Part shown: piece by piece, positions 9,733-18,842 of the stretch
Layout: each line of letters opens with the position of its first letter
How positions within the stretch are numbered: position 1 is the stretch's first letter
From: Limnobacter alexandrii
GTDB lineage: Bacteria; Pseudomonadota; Gammaproteobacteria; Burkholderiales; Burkholderiaceae_B
Length of the DNA: 64,000 bases
Reading direction: 5' to 3'
Assembly (NCBI RefSeq): GCF_005871185.1
Contig: NZ_SWKN01000012.1
Span: 62,001 to 126,000, forward strand
Notes under the pieces: model-generated
The model's input: only the letters and a program-made list of their open reading frames with translations
Told to the model about the DNA's origin: nothing
Databases searched by the model: none
Translations under genes and position numbers: made by a program

Positions 9733-9942
9733 TTACAGCGCTGTTACGTTTTCAGCTTGTGGGCCTTTCTGACCTTGAGTCACAGTGAAAGACACTTTCT
9801 GGCCTTCAGCCAAGGTTTTGAAGCCGTTGCCCTGAATGGCGCTGAAGTGTACGAACACGTCAGGACCGTTTTCACGGGAAATGAAGCCAAAGCCTTTGGA
9901 TTCGTTGAAAAATTTAACTTGACCGGTTACGGTATCAGACAT
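9733..9942 (-). CDS. cspA: Cold shock protein, CspA family
   Basis: This 69-residue single cold-shock domain carries both RNA-binding motifs: RNP1 as KGFGFI (residues 16-21) and RNP2 as VFVHF (29-33). Proteins of this family bind single-stranded RNA and DNA and act as RNA chaperones in the cytoplasm. I start at the ATG at 9942, preceded by AGGA, which gives the standard CspA N-terminus; a longer in-frame start at 10059 lies in the leader. The messenger appears to have a leader of about 130 bases from the promoter at 10078-10105. Such a leader is typical of cold-inducible csp genes, but cold induction itself is inferred. Confidence 0.96.
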   Translation of the reverse strand: MSDTVTGQVKFFNESKGFGFISRENGPDVFVHFSAIQGNGFKTLAEGQKVSFTVTQGQKGPQAENVTAL

Positions 9943-10077
9943 AGCAATATCCTGGATTTCTGAATTGAACAAAATAGCTAAAAAACTGGGTGAAATTCGA
10001 GAAACAGAACTATTGCTTAAGCGGTTTGCCTGAATTGAACTGACCTGAAGTAGCGCCAAATTTTTTTTGCTGAAGTC

Positions 10078-10105
10078 AGTTTAGGCTTTTCCTGAAGCTT
10101 GTCAA
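10078..10105 (-). promoter_or_regulatory. Candidate sigma-70 promoter of cspA
   Basis: On the minus strand TTGACA (10105-10100), a 16-base spacer and TAAACT (10083-10078) make a good -35/-10 pair. Transcription from about 10071 would give a 5' leader of about 130 bases. The decamer TGAATTGAAC, in plus-strand reading, occurs in the leader at both 9961-9970 and 10031-10040. Confidence 0.6.
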
Positions 10106-10196
10106 GCAACATTTTCAGTTCAGTCACCTTTTCTTCATATTTCTTTTATCGCGCTGTCACATGCAATCCGTACATTTCGTGTCATCGAAATGACAA

Positions 10197-10997
10197 ATGG
10201 ACCCTTGGATGGAAGCGATCAAGCACGATGTCACCAAGCAAGATGCCTTGAGAAATGCCTTGTACCTGAGCACTCCTGCGCGCGCACAGGCCCCTTCGCT
10301 GGAGGTTTGCCTGGCCAGAACAGCGGCCGAGGTGCTCGAGGCCCAAAAACTACGTTTCAATATTTTTTCTGAAGAATATGGTGCAGATCTGGGTAGTAAC
10401 GGGATTGATCATGATGTGTTTGATGCCTACTGTGATCACCTTCTTGTAAGAAACAGCCAAACCGGTGAGGTGGTGGGTACTTACCGCATTCTTGCGCCAG
10501 AAAATGCGGCGCGCTTGAAATGCTGGTACTCGGAAACCGAGTTTTTTATGAACCGGATTGAGCGGCTTCGCAAAACAACGGTGGAAGTGGGAAGGTCTTG
10601 CGTACACCCGGATTACCGCAACGGCGCTGCCATCATGCTGCTGTGGAGCGGCATTGCGCAATACATGAAACTGGGTGGCTACAAACATTTGATTGGTTGT
10701 GCAAGCGTAAGCCTTCGCGACGGCGGGCACCAGGCTGCCAGCCTGTTCAAACAGCTTGAACCGCACCTGGCTGATGCCAGTTGCCAGGTGTTTCCAAAGA
10801 ACCGCCTTCCGGTTGAACGCCTGCGTTGCGATGTGGAAATTGAGCCGCCACCCTTGGTAAAAGGTTATTTGCGGCTAGGTGCGGTGGTGTGTGGAGAGCC
10901 TGCATGGGACCCTGACTTCAACACCGCTGACTTCATGATGTTGTTGTCAATCGACAAGATGAGCCCGCGTTACGCAAGGCACTTCGGCTTTATTTGA
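10197..10997 (+). CDS. OlsB-like ornithine-acyl-ACP N-acyltransferase (GNAT fold)
   Basis: The 266-residue protein matches the GNAT-fold family of OlsB and related acyl-homoserine-lactone-synthase-like acyltransferases. The indicators are LRFNIFSEEYGAD near residue 55, HDVFDAYCDHLLV, VVGTYRIL, and the EVGRSCVHPDYRNG core followed by LLWSGIAQYM. OlsB transfers a 3-hydroxyacyl group from acyl carrier protein to the alpha-amino group of ornithine, the first step to ornithine lipids. The second-step acyltransferase OlsA is not next to it. Ornithine lipids commonly serve when phosphate is short, which would suit the neighbouring polyphosphate genes, but no regulatory link is shown. No strong ribosome site is visible before the ATG; a second ATG four codons on is possible. 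A related N-acyltransferase with another amine substrate cannot be excluded. Confidence 0.78.
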   Translation: MDPWMEAIKHDVTKQDALRNALYLSTPARAQAPSLEVCLARTAAEVLEAQKLRFNIFSEEYGADLGSNGIDHDVFDAYCDHLLVRNSQTGEVVGTYRILAPENAARLKCWYSETEFFMNRIERLRKTTVEVGRSCVHPDYRNGAAIMLLWSGIAQYMKLGGYKHLIGCASVSLRDGGHQAASLFKQLEPHLADASCQVFPKNRLPVERLRCDVEIEPPPLVKGYLRLGAVVCGEPAWDPDFNTADFMMLLSIDKMSPRYARHFGFI

Positions 10998-11017
10998 TCG
11001 GGTTTAAATGGCCCGGC

Positions 11018-12517
11018 TTAGCGCCGGGTCAGCAGTTCAAGTTCAAGGCCGATGCGTTGCCACTGCTCAACCTCGGTTTCAAGGCTGTATTGCGTCAAAG
11101 GGTGGGTAATCAGCCAGTTTTTGGGCACGCTCATCTGGATGCCTTGTTCAAGCAACTTCACCTTCAGTTCAGGCAAAGCCTCTACTTCTCTGCGGCGCAA
11201 AAACAGCGCAGCCAAACGCAAACACATGGGTGCGGCCCAATGAATCGCTGTGTTGGCAATGTCGCTGACCTTGCCCAGTTTTCCGTTGTGTGCCAATACC
11301 CAGGTGGACAGCAGTTGTTGTTCCCGCTTTGAAAAACCGGGCATGTCAGCATTGCTGAGAATGTATGCCGCATGTTTGTGGTGGCCGTTGTGCCCAATCG
11401 ACAAACCAATTTCGTGCAACATCGCCGCCCAATGCAGCATGGGCAATTGCTCTTTCAACTCGGGCAATTGTTTCATCAGTTGTTTGAATAACAACTCAGC
11501 CAGTACTTTGACCTTGCCCGCATGTTTGCTGTCAATTTTGTAGCGGTGCAGAAACTGGGCCACCGTAATTTCGCGCATGTCGTCGTTGTGCTGGCGGCCT
11601 AACATGTCGTAGAGCAAGCCCTGGCGAAGTGCGCCGTCGGTCACATCCATGTGCTCAATTTCAAGCTCTTCGAAAACTGCACTCATCACGGCCAAGCCGC
11701 CTGGCATCATGGGCAGGCGGTCCACTTTCAGTCCCTCAAGGGTGATATTGTCAAGATGGCCTGCTGCAGAGACGTGTTCACGAATCAGCCGAAGACCTTC
11801 TGCAGACATACCATGTTGCGTGAATCCGTTTGAGATACAGATTTCAGCCAGGGCTCTGGCCGTGCCTGAAGAGCCAATGGCGTGGGTCCAGCCCATGTCC
11901 AGCATTTGCCGGCGCAGCACCGCCACTTCTTTGCGGGCAGCCATCACCGCATTTTTCATGGAACGGGGGCTGATACTGCCATCGGCGAAGTACTGTTGTG
12001 CAGTGCTGACACAGCCAATGTACAAGCTCTCCATGGCTTCGGGTTCGTAGTCTTCACCGATGATGAATTCTGTCGATCCGCCACCAATGTCGACGACCAG
12101 GCGTTTGCCCTGACCAATTGGCAACTGATGGGCAACGCCGCAGTAAACCAAGCGGGCCTCTTCCACGCCTGAAATAACATCAATCGGAAAGCCCAGGGCT
12201 GCTTCGGCCTTGGTAATGAACTCCACGGCGTTGCGGGCCACCCGCACTGCATTGGTGGCCACTGCGCGGACTTCACCGGGTTTAAAAGAGCGCAAGCGTT
12301 CGCCAAACCGGCTCAGTGCGCCTAGAGCACGTTCTTGAGATGCGTCATCCAGATACTTTTGGGCGTTCAGGCCCGCACCCAAACGAACGGGTTCGCGCAG
12401 GGTGTCGATGATGTAAATTTGCGATTGACCGTTGAGTTCTTCTACCCGGGCAACAATCATTCGAAAGCTGCTGGAACCCATGTCTACGGCTGCAATCAAC
12501 TGACGTTGCTTGGACAT
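11018..12517 (-). CDS. ppx: Exopolyphosphatase / Ppx-GppA phosphatase
   Basis: The 499-residue protein has the two ASKHA phosphate-binding loops of the Ppx/GppA family: AAVDMGSSSFRMIVAR at the N-terminus and LVVDIGGGSTEFIIGE near residue 145. A C-terminal HD-like helical domain (HRYKIDSKHAGKVKVLAEL, HWAAMLHEIGLSIGH) follows. These enzymes release phosphate from the ends of polyphosphate chains; some also convert pppGpp to ppGpp. The gene is divergent from ppk, so the enzymes that make and break polyphosphate share a control region. It converges with the N-acyltransferase gene, with only 20 bases between the stops. Ppx versus GppA is not decided by sequence alone; the ppk neighbour favours Ppx. 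Confidence 0.93.
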   Translation of the reverse strand: MSKQRQLIAAVDMGSSSFRMIVARVEELNGQSQIYIIDTLREPVRLGAGLNAQKYLDDASQERALGALSRFGERLRSFKPGEVRAVATNAVRVARNAVEFITKAEAALGFPIDVISGVEEARLVYCGVAHQLPIGQGKRLVVDIGGGSTEFIIGEDYEPEAMESLYIGCVSTAQQYFADGSISPRSMKNAVMAARKEVAVLRRQMLDMGWTHAIGSSGTARALAEICISNGFTQHGMSAEGLRLIREHVSAAGHLDNITLEGLKVDRLPMMPGGLAVMSAVFEELEIEHMDVTDGALRQGLLYDMLGRQHNDDMREITVAQFLHRYKIDSKHAGKVKVLAELLFKQLMKQLPELKEQLPMLHWAAMLHEIGLSIGHNGHHKHAAYILSNADMPGFSKREQQLLSTWVLAHNGKLGKVSDIANTAIHWAAPMCLRLAALFLRRREVEALPELKVKLLEQGIQMSVPKNWLITHPLTQYSLETEVEQWQRIGLELELLTRR

Positions 12518-12661
12518 TGTTTGTTCTGTGTTTCAGGTCAGGCGCTAGAATGCCACAAATGCAGCACACTGGCTTTGTTTGTCGCCATTTGACCACTTTC
12601 AAATGTTTGTCACATTTTTGAAATACCATCAAGGATAACGCATCCACATTTGGAGTTTTGT

Positions 12662-14803
12662 TTGAAAGTAGCCGCTGTTTCTGACGTAGCACCCAACAAA
12701 GAATTGTTTCTAAACCGCGAGTTGGGCGTTTTGGCCTTTAACCGTCGGGTGTTGGCCATGGCTGAAGACCAAAGTGTGCCCTTGCTGGAGCGTTTGAAGT
12801 ATCTCTGTATTGTGTCCAGCAATATGGATGAGTTTTTTGAAATTCGGGTAGCGGGTTTGCAGGAACAAATTCGACAGAATCCCGAATTCACTGACAAAGA
12901 TGGTTTGAGTGCACTTGAAACATTGCACAGGGTGTCAGTTGTCTCTCAGGAAATTGTGGAACAGCAATACCGCCTGCTCAATGAGTCGGTGTTGCCCGCC
13001 ATGCGGGAGGAGGGCATTGCCCTGATGACCCTGGCCACCTGGAATGAAGAACAGGCACATTGGGCACGTCAGTATTTCAGGCACGAGGTGCTGCCGGTTT
13101 TAACACCGATTGGATTGGACCCTGCGCACCCGTTTCCGCGCGTGCTGAATAAATCACTGAATTTTGCGGTTGAATTGACCGGCCATGACGCTTTCGGGCG
13201 TGCGTCGAATGTGGCAATTGTGCAGGCACCGCGCGCCTTGCCGCGACTGATTCGCATGCCGTCCAATTTGTCGGGTTACGAGCATGGTTTCGTCATGTTG
13301 ACCTCGATTTTGCAAGCCTTCATCCCCGAGTTGTTCCCCGGCATGGAAGTCCATGGGGTTTATCAGTTCCGTGTCACACGCAACAGTGATTTGTATGTGG
13401 ACGAAGAGGAAATAACCAATTTGCGTGTGGCCTTGCAGGGTGAATTGTCGCAGCGGCACTTTGGGGATGCAGTGCGCCTTGAGGTGAGTGATCAAACCTC
13501 GCCAGACATGACCTCGCGTTTGTTGAAAGAGTTTGGATTGTCCGAGCAGGCACTTTATCGAGTGAATGGTCCGGTGAATTTGGTGCGCTTGATGCAATTG
13601 CCAGACTGGGTGGATCGCCCAGACTTGAAATTTGCGCCTTTTGCGCCAGGTCGCCCCGATGCCTTGGTGAAGCAGCCCGATATTTTCAAGGCGATTCAAA
13701 AGGGTGATGTGTTGCTGCACCACCCGTATCAAAGTTTCAGCCCAGTGCTGGAATTCATCAAAAAGGCAGCGACCGATCCCGATGTGGTGGCGATCAAACA
13801 GACCATTTACCGCACGGGTACGGAATCGGTGCTGATGGACAGCCTGTTGTCTGCCGCACGAAGTGGCAAGGAAGTGACGGTGGTGCTGGAACTGATGGCC
13901 CGTTTCGATGAGGAAGCCAACATCAACTGGGCATCCAAACTAGAGCGGGTTGGCGCCCATGTGGTGTACGGCGTGGTCGGCCAGAAAACCCACGCCAAGA
14001 TGTTGATGGTGGTTCGCCGGGAAAAAACCGAGACTGGCAAGGTGGTGTTGCGCCGTTATGTGCATTTGGGTACGGGCAACTACCACCCCAAGACCGCTCG
14101 CCTGTACACCGACTTCGGTTTGTTTTCTTGCGATGAGTCGTTGGGGCACGATGTGCACGAAGTGTTCAATCACTTGACTGGCCTGGGCCGCGCCCGGAAA
14201 TTGAACAAAATTTGGAATTCGCCATTTAATTTGCACAGCAATGTGGTGATTGCGGTACGCAAAGAAGCTGAACTGGCCAAGGCCGGCAAGAAGTGCCGAA
14301 TCATGGCGCGCATGAATGCTCTGCTGGAGCCACACCTGATCAATGAGCTTTATGCCGCGTCACAGGCTGGGGTAAAAATTGATTTGATTGTGCGGGGTGT
14401 GTGTGCTTTGCGTCCCGGTGTGCCTGGCCTTAGCGAGAACATTACCGTTCGGTCGGTGGTGGGCCGTTTGCTGGAACACAGCCGCGTGTTTTATTTCAGT
14501 AACGATGGTGATGAAGAGGTGTTTATTTCAAGTGCCGACTGGATGGACCGGAATTTCTTCAGACGTGTCGAGCTTGCTGTACCTGTGACTGACAAGAAGC
14601 TGAAAAAGCGCGTAATTGACGAAGGTTTGAAGGCTTTGTTGGCAGACAATATTCTGGCCTGGATCATGGACTCAAATGGAAACTACGTTCGACGCAAGCC
14701 CACTGGCGCGCGCCGCATGAATTCACAGAATTATTTGCTGGGTACCTTGGCTGCCAGTTTTGTGGAACACAGAGAGCCGCTTGGTCCGACGGAATCAAAT
14801 TGA
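12662..14803 (+). CDS. ppk1: Polyphosphate kinase 1
   Basis: The 713-residue protein reads as full-length PPK1, which polymerises the gamma-phosphate of ATP into polyphosphate. Visible are the N-terminal LFLNRELGVLAFNRRVL segment, SSNMDEFFEIR, LTPIGLDPAHPFP, and the catalytic phospholipase-D-like halves: QKTHAKMLMV with RRYVHLGTGNYHPKTARLYTD, and SSADWMDRNFFRRVE near the C-terminus. I start at a TTG at 12662, because GGAG lies 6-7 bases before it; an in-frame TTG at 12650 lies on top of that site and is less likely. No ATG is available near the conserved N-terminus. The stop is one base from the stop of convergent relA. Confidence 0.96.
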   Translation: MKVAAVSDVAPNKELFLNRELGVLAFNRRVLAMAEDQSVPLLERLKYLCIVSSNMDEFFEIRVAGLQEQIRQNPEFTDKDGLSALETLHRVSVVSQEIVEQQYRLLNESVLPAMREEGIALMTLATWNEEQAHWARQYFRHEVLPVLTPIGLDPAHPFPRVLNKSLNFAVELTGHDAFGRASNVAIVQAPRALPRLIRMPSNLSGYEHGFVMLTSILQAFIPELFPGMEVHGVYQFRVTRNSDLYVDEEEITNLRVALQGELSQRHFGDAVRLEVSDQTSPDMTSRLLKEFGLSEQALYRVNGPVNLVRLMQLPDWVDRPDLKFAPFAPGRPDALVKQPDIFKAIQKGDVLLHHPYQSFSPVLEFIKKAATDPDVVAIKQTIYRTGTESVLMDSLLSAARSGKEVTVVLELMARFDEEANINWASKLERVGAHVVYGVVGQKTHAKMLMVVRREKTETGKVVLRRYVHLGTGNYHPKTARLYTDFGLFSCDESLGHDVHEVFNHLTGLGRARKLNKIWNSPFNLHSNVVIAVRKEAELAKAGKKCRIMARMNALLEPHLINELYAASQAGVKIDLIVRGVCALRPGVPGLSENITVRSVVGRLLEHSRVFYFSNDGDEEVFISSADWMDRNFFRRVELAVPVTDKKLKKRVIDEGLKALLADNILAWIMDSNGNYVRRKPTGARRMNSQNYLLGTLAASFVEHREPLGPTESN

Positions 14804-14804
14804 C

Positions 14805-17099
14805 TTATCGTCGTCTAACCTCGAACACTCCATTCACTTCAAGCAAGTGGCTTAGTGCACCACGCAACTGCTCACCGCTGCTAACCTCAGCGGTAAACTG
14901 CATTTTGGCAACACCGCGCTGCGTTTCTGTTTGTACGCCAATCACATTGATTTTGTCTTTTGAAAATACCTCGGTGATGTCGCGCAGCAAGCCTTGGCGG
15001 TCGTTTGCGGTGACAGCAATATCCACGGGATAGTGCAAGCCCGAGGATTCCCCCCAGGTGGTTTCAATCAAGCGCTCGGGTTGACGACGCATGACCTCGG
15101 CCAGGTTGGAACAACCCAGGCGGTGAATGGACACTCCTTTGCCCCGGGTGACAAAACCAATAATAGGGTCAGGCGGCGCTGGGCGGCAGCACCGTGCAAG
15201 GTTGGTCATCAAGGTGCTGACACCCACCACCAGCACACCCGATTCCTTGCCCGCTGAGTTGCCTTGTGAACCAGGTTTGCGTTTGTTCAGTATTTCGACT
15301 TGTTCTTCATCGGACAATGGCCCGGAAGGTTGCAGGTCGGCGCGCAAGGCGTTTTCAATGGCGCGGGGCCGTATTTCTTCACGGGCCAGCGCAACATACA
15401 AGTCGTCGGGTTTTTCGTAACCCAGTTTCTGGGCCAACAGCTCCAGGTTTTGTGCGGTTTGCCCAATTCGTTGAAGTTCGCGTTCTGCTATGGCTCGGCC
15501 GCGTTCAAGCGTTTCCTTGCGTTCTTGCTGAGCGAACCACTGCTTGACCTTTTGGCGCGCGCGGTGGCTGATCAGGTATTTTTGGGTGGGGTTTAACCAG
15601 TCGCGGGAAGGGCCTGTGGCCGCGTCGCCGCGAGCACTCACAATTTCCACAGTTTGGCCGTTGTCCAGCGGGGTGTTTAATTGCACCATTTGCCCGTTCA
15701 CTTTGGCGCCGCGGCAACGATGCCCCAGCTCTGTGTGCACATGGTAAGCAAAATCTAGCGGCGTGCTGCCTGTGGGCAATTCCACCACTTTGGCTTGTGG
15801 TGTGAACACATACACGCGATCGTTCAAGGCGCTGGTTTTCATTTCCTGCGCCCAGTCGCTGGCTTCACCCATGGTGTCGGTGACGTCTTTTTGCCAGGCC
15901 AGCAATTGGCGCAACAAGGCAATTCGCTCTTCGAACTGGCCCTCGGCGCGGCTTTCGCCGGTGTAGCCGTCTTTGCCCGATTCTTTGTAGCGCCAATGTG
16001 CAGCCACACCATATTCAGCGAACTGGTGCATGGCTTCCGTGCGTATTTGCACCTCGAGTGTTTTGCCGGTTTCGTCTTGAACTACGGTGTGCAGGCTTTG
16101 GTAGCCGTTGGGTTTGGGCTTGCTGATGTAGTCGTCGAATTCCTCAGGGATTGGTGTCCACAAATTGTGAACAATGCCCAGTGCGGTGTAGCAGTCGTCG
16201 ACCGTGTCTACAATCACACGGCATGCGCGCACATCGTACAGCTTGTCGAAGCTGATGCCCTTGCCACGCATTTTGTTCCAGATGCTGTAGATGTGTTTTG
16301 GGCGACCGCTGATTTCGCAATGAATACCGGCCAGCAACAGGTTTTCTTTGATGCTGGCCATGGCCGACTCAATGAATGCTTCACGTTCGACGCGCTTTTC
16401 ATCCAGCATTTTGGCCACGTTTTTGTACGTGTTTGGTTGCAGGATACGAAACGACAGATCTTCGAGTTCCCACTTCAGTTGCCACAAGCCTAAGCGGTTG
16501 GCCAGCGGGGCATACAGGTCTAGGGTTTCTTGCGCATGCGACACGGCATAAGGCCATAACGGGCCTTTTTCGTTTTTGATGTCGTCGTGGCTGGTGAAAT
16601 GCCGCAAGGTTTGCAGGCGTGAGCACAAGCGAATCATGATGACGCGAATGTCGGTGGACATGGCCAGCAACATTTTGCGCAGGGTTTCAATTTGGTCGGC
16701 CCAGCGCAAGGTTTCAATGGTGTTACGGCTGGCACTTGGGCCTACCATGGATCGCATTTTAAAAAGCTTGCGCAGGCTGGCCAGCATGCGGCCTACCTCA
16801 TCACCAAACTTTTTCTCCATGTGGCTTTCTAGGTGTTTGTCAAAAAACACCAATGGGCCCAAGGCGCCGGCAATCCGGGTATTGGCATCGGCTCGCAGTT
16901 CGGCCAACAGATCGGCCACAGCCAGCATGTGTTGAATCGCAGGCTCTTGCGTGTCCAGAATATGATCAGCAGCATGAAGCCGCGCATAATTCAGTGCCTC
17001 TTCAACGCGGGCTGCGTCGAATTTGTTCAACAACACCAGGGCAGGCGCTGCAGCGCTGCCTTTCTTCTCAGAGCCCAGTGTTGATGAAACTGAAACCAT
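14805..17099 (-). CDS. relA: (p)ppGpp synthetase RelA with degenerate hydrolase domain
   Basis: The 764-residue protein has the long RelA/SpoT layout: pseudo-hydrolase domain (about 30-200), synthetase domain (about 250-370), TGS (about 425-485, VYVFTPQAKVVELPTGST) and a C-terminal ACT domain (about 690-764). The hydrolase His-Asp motif is missing: where SpoT-type enzymes have ALLHDVVED this one reads ALGPLVFF. In the synthetase domain the motif EEFDDYISKPKPNGYQSLHT carries the acidic EFDD form of monofunctional RelA rather than the basic form of bifunctional enzymes. So it should make (p)ppGpp on stalled ribosomes and not degrade it. A separate SpoT is expected elsewhere in the genome. It is convergent with ppk1. 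Confidence 0.95.
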   Translation of the reverse strand: MVSVSSTLGSEKKGSAAAPALVLLNKFDAARVEEALNYARLHAADHILDTQEPAIQHMLAVADLLAELRADANTRIAGALGPLVFFDKHLESHMEKKFGDEVGRMLASLRKLFKMRSMVGPSASRNTIETLRWADQIETLRKMLLAMSTDIRVIMIRLCSRLQTLRHFTSHDDIKNEKGPLWPYAVSHAQETLDLYAPLANRLGLWQLKWELEDLSFRILQPNTYKNVAKMLDEKRVEREAFIESAMASIKENLLLAGIHCEISGRPKHIYSIWNKMRGKGISFDKLYDVRACRVIVDTVDDCYTALGIVHNLWTPIPEEFDDYISKPKPNGYQSLHTVVQDETGKTLEVQIRTEAMHQFAEYGVAAHWRYKESGKDGYTGESRAEGQFEERIALLRQLLAWQKDVTDTMGEASDWAQEMKTSALNDRVYVFTPQAKVVELPTGSTPLDFAYHVHTELGHRCRGAKVNGQMVQLNTPLDNGQTVEIVSARGDAATGPSRDWLNPTQKYLISHRARQKVKQWFAQQERKETLERGRAIAERELQRIGQTAQNLELLAQKLGYEKPDDLYVALAREEIRPRAIENALRADLQPSGPLSDEEQVEILNKRKPGSQGNSAGKESGVLVVGVSTLMTNLARCCRPAPPDPIIGFVTRGKGVSIHRLGCSNLAEVMRRQPERLIETTWGESSGLHYPVDIAVTANDRQGLLRDITEVFSKDKINVIGVQTETQRGVAKMQFTAEVSSGEQLRGALSHLLEVNGVFEVRRR

Positions 17100-17129
17100 G
17101 TTTGTTTGGGTGGATTCGTTAGGACCAGT

Positions 17130-17990
17130 TTAAAACAAAAAGCTGCGAACAATATTAATTTGCTCGTTCTGCATGAAAGTGGGGGCATGGCCAACGCCGT
17201 GCACCTCGATAACGCGTGGCTTGGGGCCACGTTGACTCATTTCCGCCACTGTTTGTTTCGATAGCAGGTCGGAGTGTTCGCCGCGCACCACCAGTGTGTC
17301 GGCTTTGATTGAGTCAAATGCCGCCCAAAGCGCGCTCTCATGCAGCAAGGTAGTGGATTCTGACAGGTTTTGAAATGCATGGCCGATTGCGGGGTCGTAG
17401 TGGGGTTGCCAGTGACCGTTTTTTTCGATCAATACTGAGTCGCACAATTCATTCCATTGGGATTCGGTGTGCGGGCCAAAGGGTTGGGATATGGTTCGAA
17501 TGTATTGCCGGGCCTCTTGAAGTGTTTGAAATTGAACCGGTTTTCCGACATAGTCGCCAATGCGTTGTAGTGCGCCAAAGTTCAGGCTTGGGCCCACATC
17601 ATTCAGTATCAGCTTTCGAATCGGGTTGTTGGGCAGGCTGGCATAAGCCATGCCGATCAGGCCTCCCATGGAAGTGCCAAACCAATCCAGCGTATCTGCG
17701 TTCAAGCGGGCCACCAAGGCCACACAGGCGCTCACGTAGGTGGGTACGCCATAGAGGGCAGGGTCGGGCAGCCAATCAGACCTTCCCCGACCAGGCATGT
17801 CGGCAGCCACCACGCGCAGGTTTTTCCCAAGGTCTTGAGCCAGGGATTCAAAATCAGCACTGCTGCGGGTTAGGCCATGCACACACAACAACACATGTGG
17901 GTTGTCGGGGTCGCCCCATTCGCGGTAGGCTAATTTGTGTAAACCCTGCGGGCTTAACCATTGCACGGTGTGCAAGCGCGCTGTCAGCAT
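17130..17990 (-). CDS. Alpha/beta-hydrolase
   Basis: This 286-residue protein has the alpha/beta-hydrolase fold. The oxyanion segment CVHGLTRSSADF is near residue 38. The nucleophile elbow GTSMGG has Ser107, and the catalytic His lies in VHGVGHAP near the C-terminus. The lid region after the elbow is helical. No secretion signal is visible, so it acts in the cytoplasm. The substrate cannot be told. It lies 30 bases downstream of nothing else on its strand and upstream of relA, so the two may be cotranscribed. Divergent bdhA begins 70 bases beyond its start. Confidence 0.88.
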   Translation of the reverse strand: MLTARLHTVQWLSPQGLHKLAYREWGDPDNPHVLLCVHGLTRSSADFESLAQDLGKNLRVVAADMPGRGRSDWLPDPALYGVPTYVSACVALVARLNADTLDWFGTSMGGLIGMAYASLPNNPIRKLILNDVGPSLNFGALQRIGDYVGKPVQFQTLQEARQYIRTISQPFGPHTESQWNELCDSVLIEKNGHWQPHYDPAIGHAFQNLSESTTLLHESALWAAFDSIKADTLVVRGEHSDLLSKQTVAEMSQRGPKPRVIEVHGVGHAPTFMQNEQINIVRSFLF

Positions 17991-18059
17991 TGTTCAATAC
18001 CCTCCTGTGAATTGTATTAATCAGTATTTCAGAGTTTCATTGTCGAAAGAGGTTCATCC

Positions 18060-18842
18060 GTGGATTTTAAGAACATGAATGCGTTGGTCACCGGTTCAAC
18101 CAGTGGTATCGGTTTGGGCATTGCCCAGCGCTTGGCTGCCAAGGGTGTCAATGTGATGCTCAATGGTTTTGGGACATCCGAACAAATCGAGGCGGCCAAG
18201 CAAAGCATTGCTGCCCATGGTGTGAAAGTGGGCTATCACGGTGCTGATTTAAGCAAAGTGGCAGAAGTTGAAGACCTGGTGAAAAGCACCGAAGCCCTGT
18301 TTGGCCGGGTGGATGTGCTGGTGAACAATGCGGGTATTCAGCATGTGTCGCCCGTGGAAAGCTTTGATCCCGCCAAGTGGGATGCGGTAATCGCCATTAA
18401 CTTGAGCGCAGCTTTTCACACCACACGCCTCGTATTGCTAGGTATGCAGGCACGCAACTGGGGGCGGATTGTGAATATTGCCTCTGCCCACGGCTTGGTG
18501 GCCTCGGCCAATAAGTCGGCTTATGTGGCTGCCAAGCACGGCATTGTGGGCTTGACCAAGGTAGTTGCTTTGGAAAATGCCAAAACCGGCATTACCTGCA
18601 ATGCAGTGTGCCCGGGTTGGGTGCTGACGCCGCTTGTGCAGGCACAGGTGGATGCGCGTGCGGTGCGGGAAGGTGTTTCTGTTGAAGAAGCGAAAGTGGG
18701 TTTGTTGAGTGAAAAACAACCGTCGCAAGAGTTTGTAACGCCAGAGCAGTTGGGTGGGCTGGTGGTGTTTTTGTGCTCCGACGATGCGCAGGAAGTGCGG
18801 GGTGCTGCGTGGAATATGGACGGAGGGTGGGTGGCGCAGTAA
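18060..18842 (+). CDS. bdhA: 3-hydroxybutyrate dehydrogenase (short-chain dehydrogenase)
   Basis: The 260-residue protein is a classical short-chain dehydrogenase. It has the NAD-binding TGSTSGIGLGIA motif (about 12-23), NNAGIQHV (about 89-96), a catalytic Ser-Tyr-Lys in IASAHG and SAYVAAKHGIVGLTK, and the NMDGGWVAQ ending. The GIQHVSPVESF and QPSQEFVTPEQLG segments and the length are characteristic of D-3-hydroxybutyrate dehydrogenase, which interconverts 3-hydroxybutyrate and acetoacetate in polyhydroxybutyrate use. The start is a GTG at 18060 with AGAGG about 8 bases upstream; an ATG five codons later is the alternative. Both promoters must lie in the 70 bases shared with the divergent hydrolase gene. 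Confidence 0.92.
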   Translation: MDFKNMNALVTGSTSGIGLGIAQRLAAKGVNVMLNGFGTSEQIEAAKQSIAAHGVKVGYHGADLSKVAEVEDLVKSTEALFGRVDVLVNNAGIQHVSPVESFDPAKWDAVIAINLSAAFHTTRLVLLGMQARNWGRIVNIASAHGLVASANKSAYVAAKHGIVGLTKVVALENAKTGITCNAVCPGWVLTPLVQAQVDARAVREGVSVEEAKVGLLSEKQPSQEFVTPEQLGGLVVFLCSDDAQEVRGAAWNMDGGWVAQ

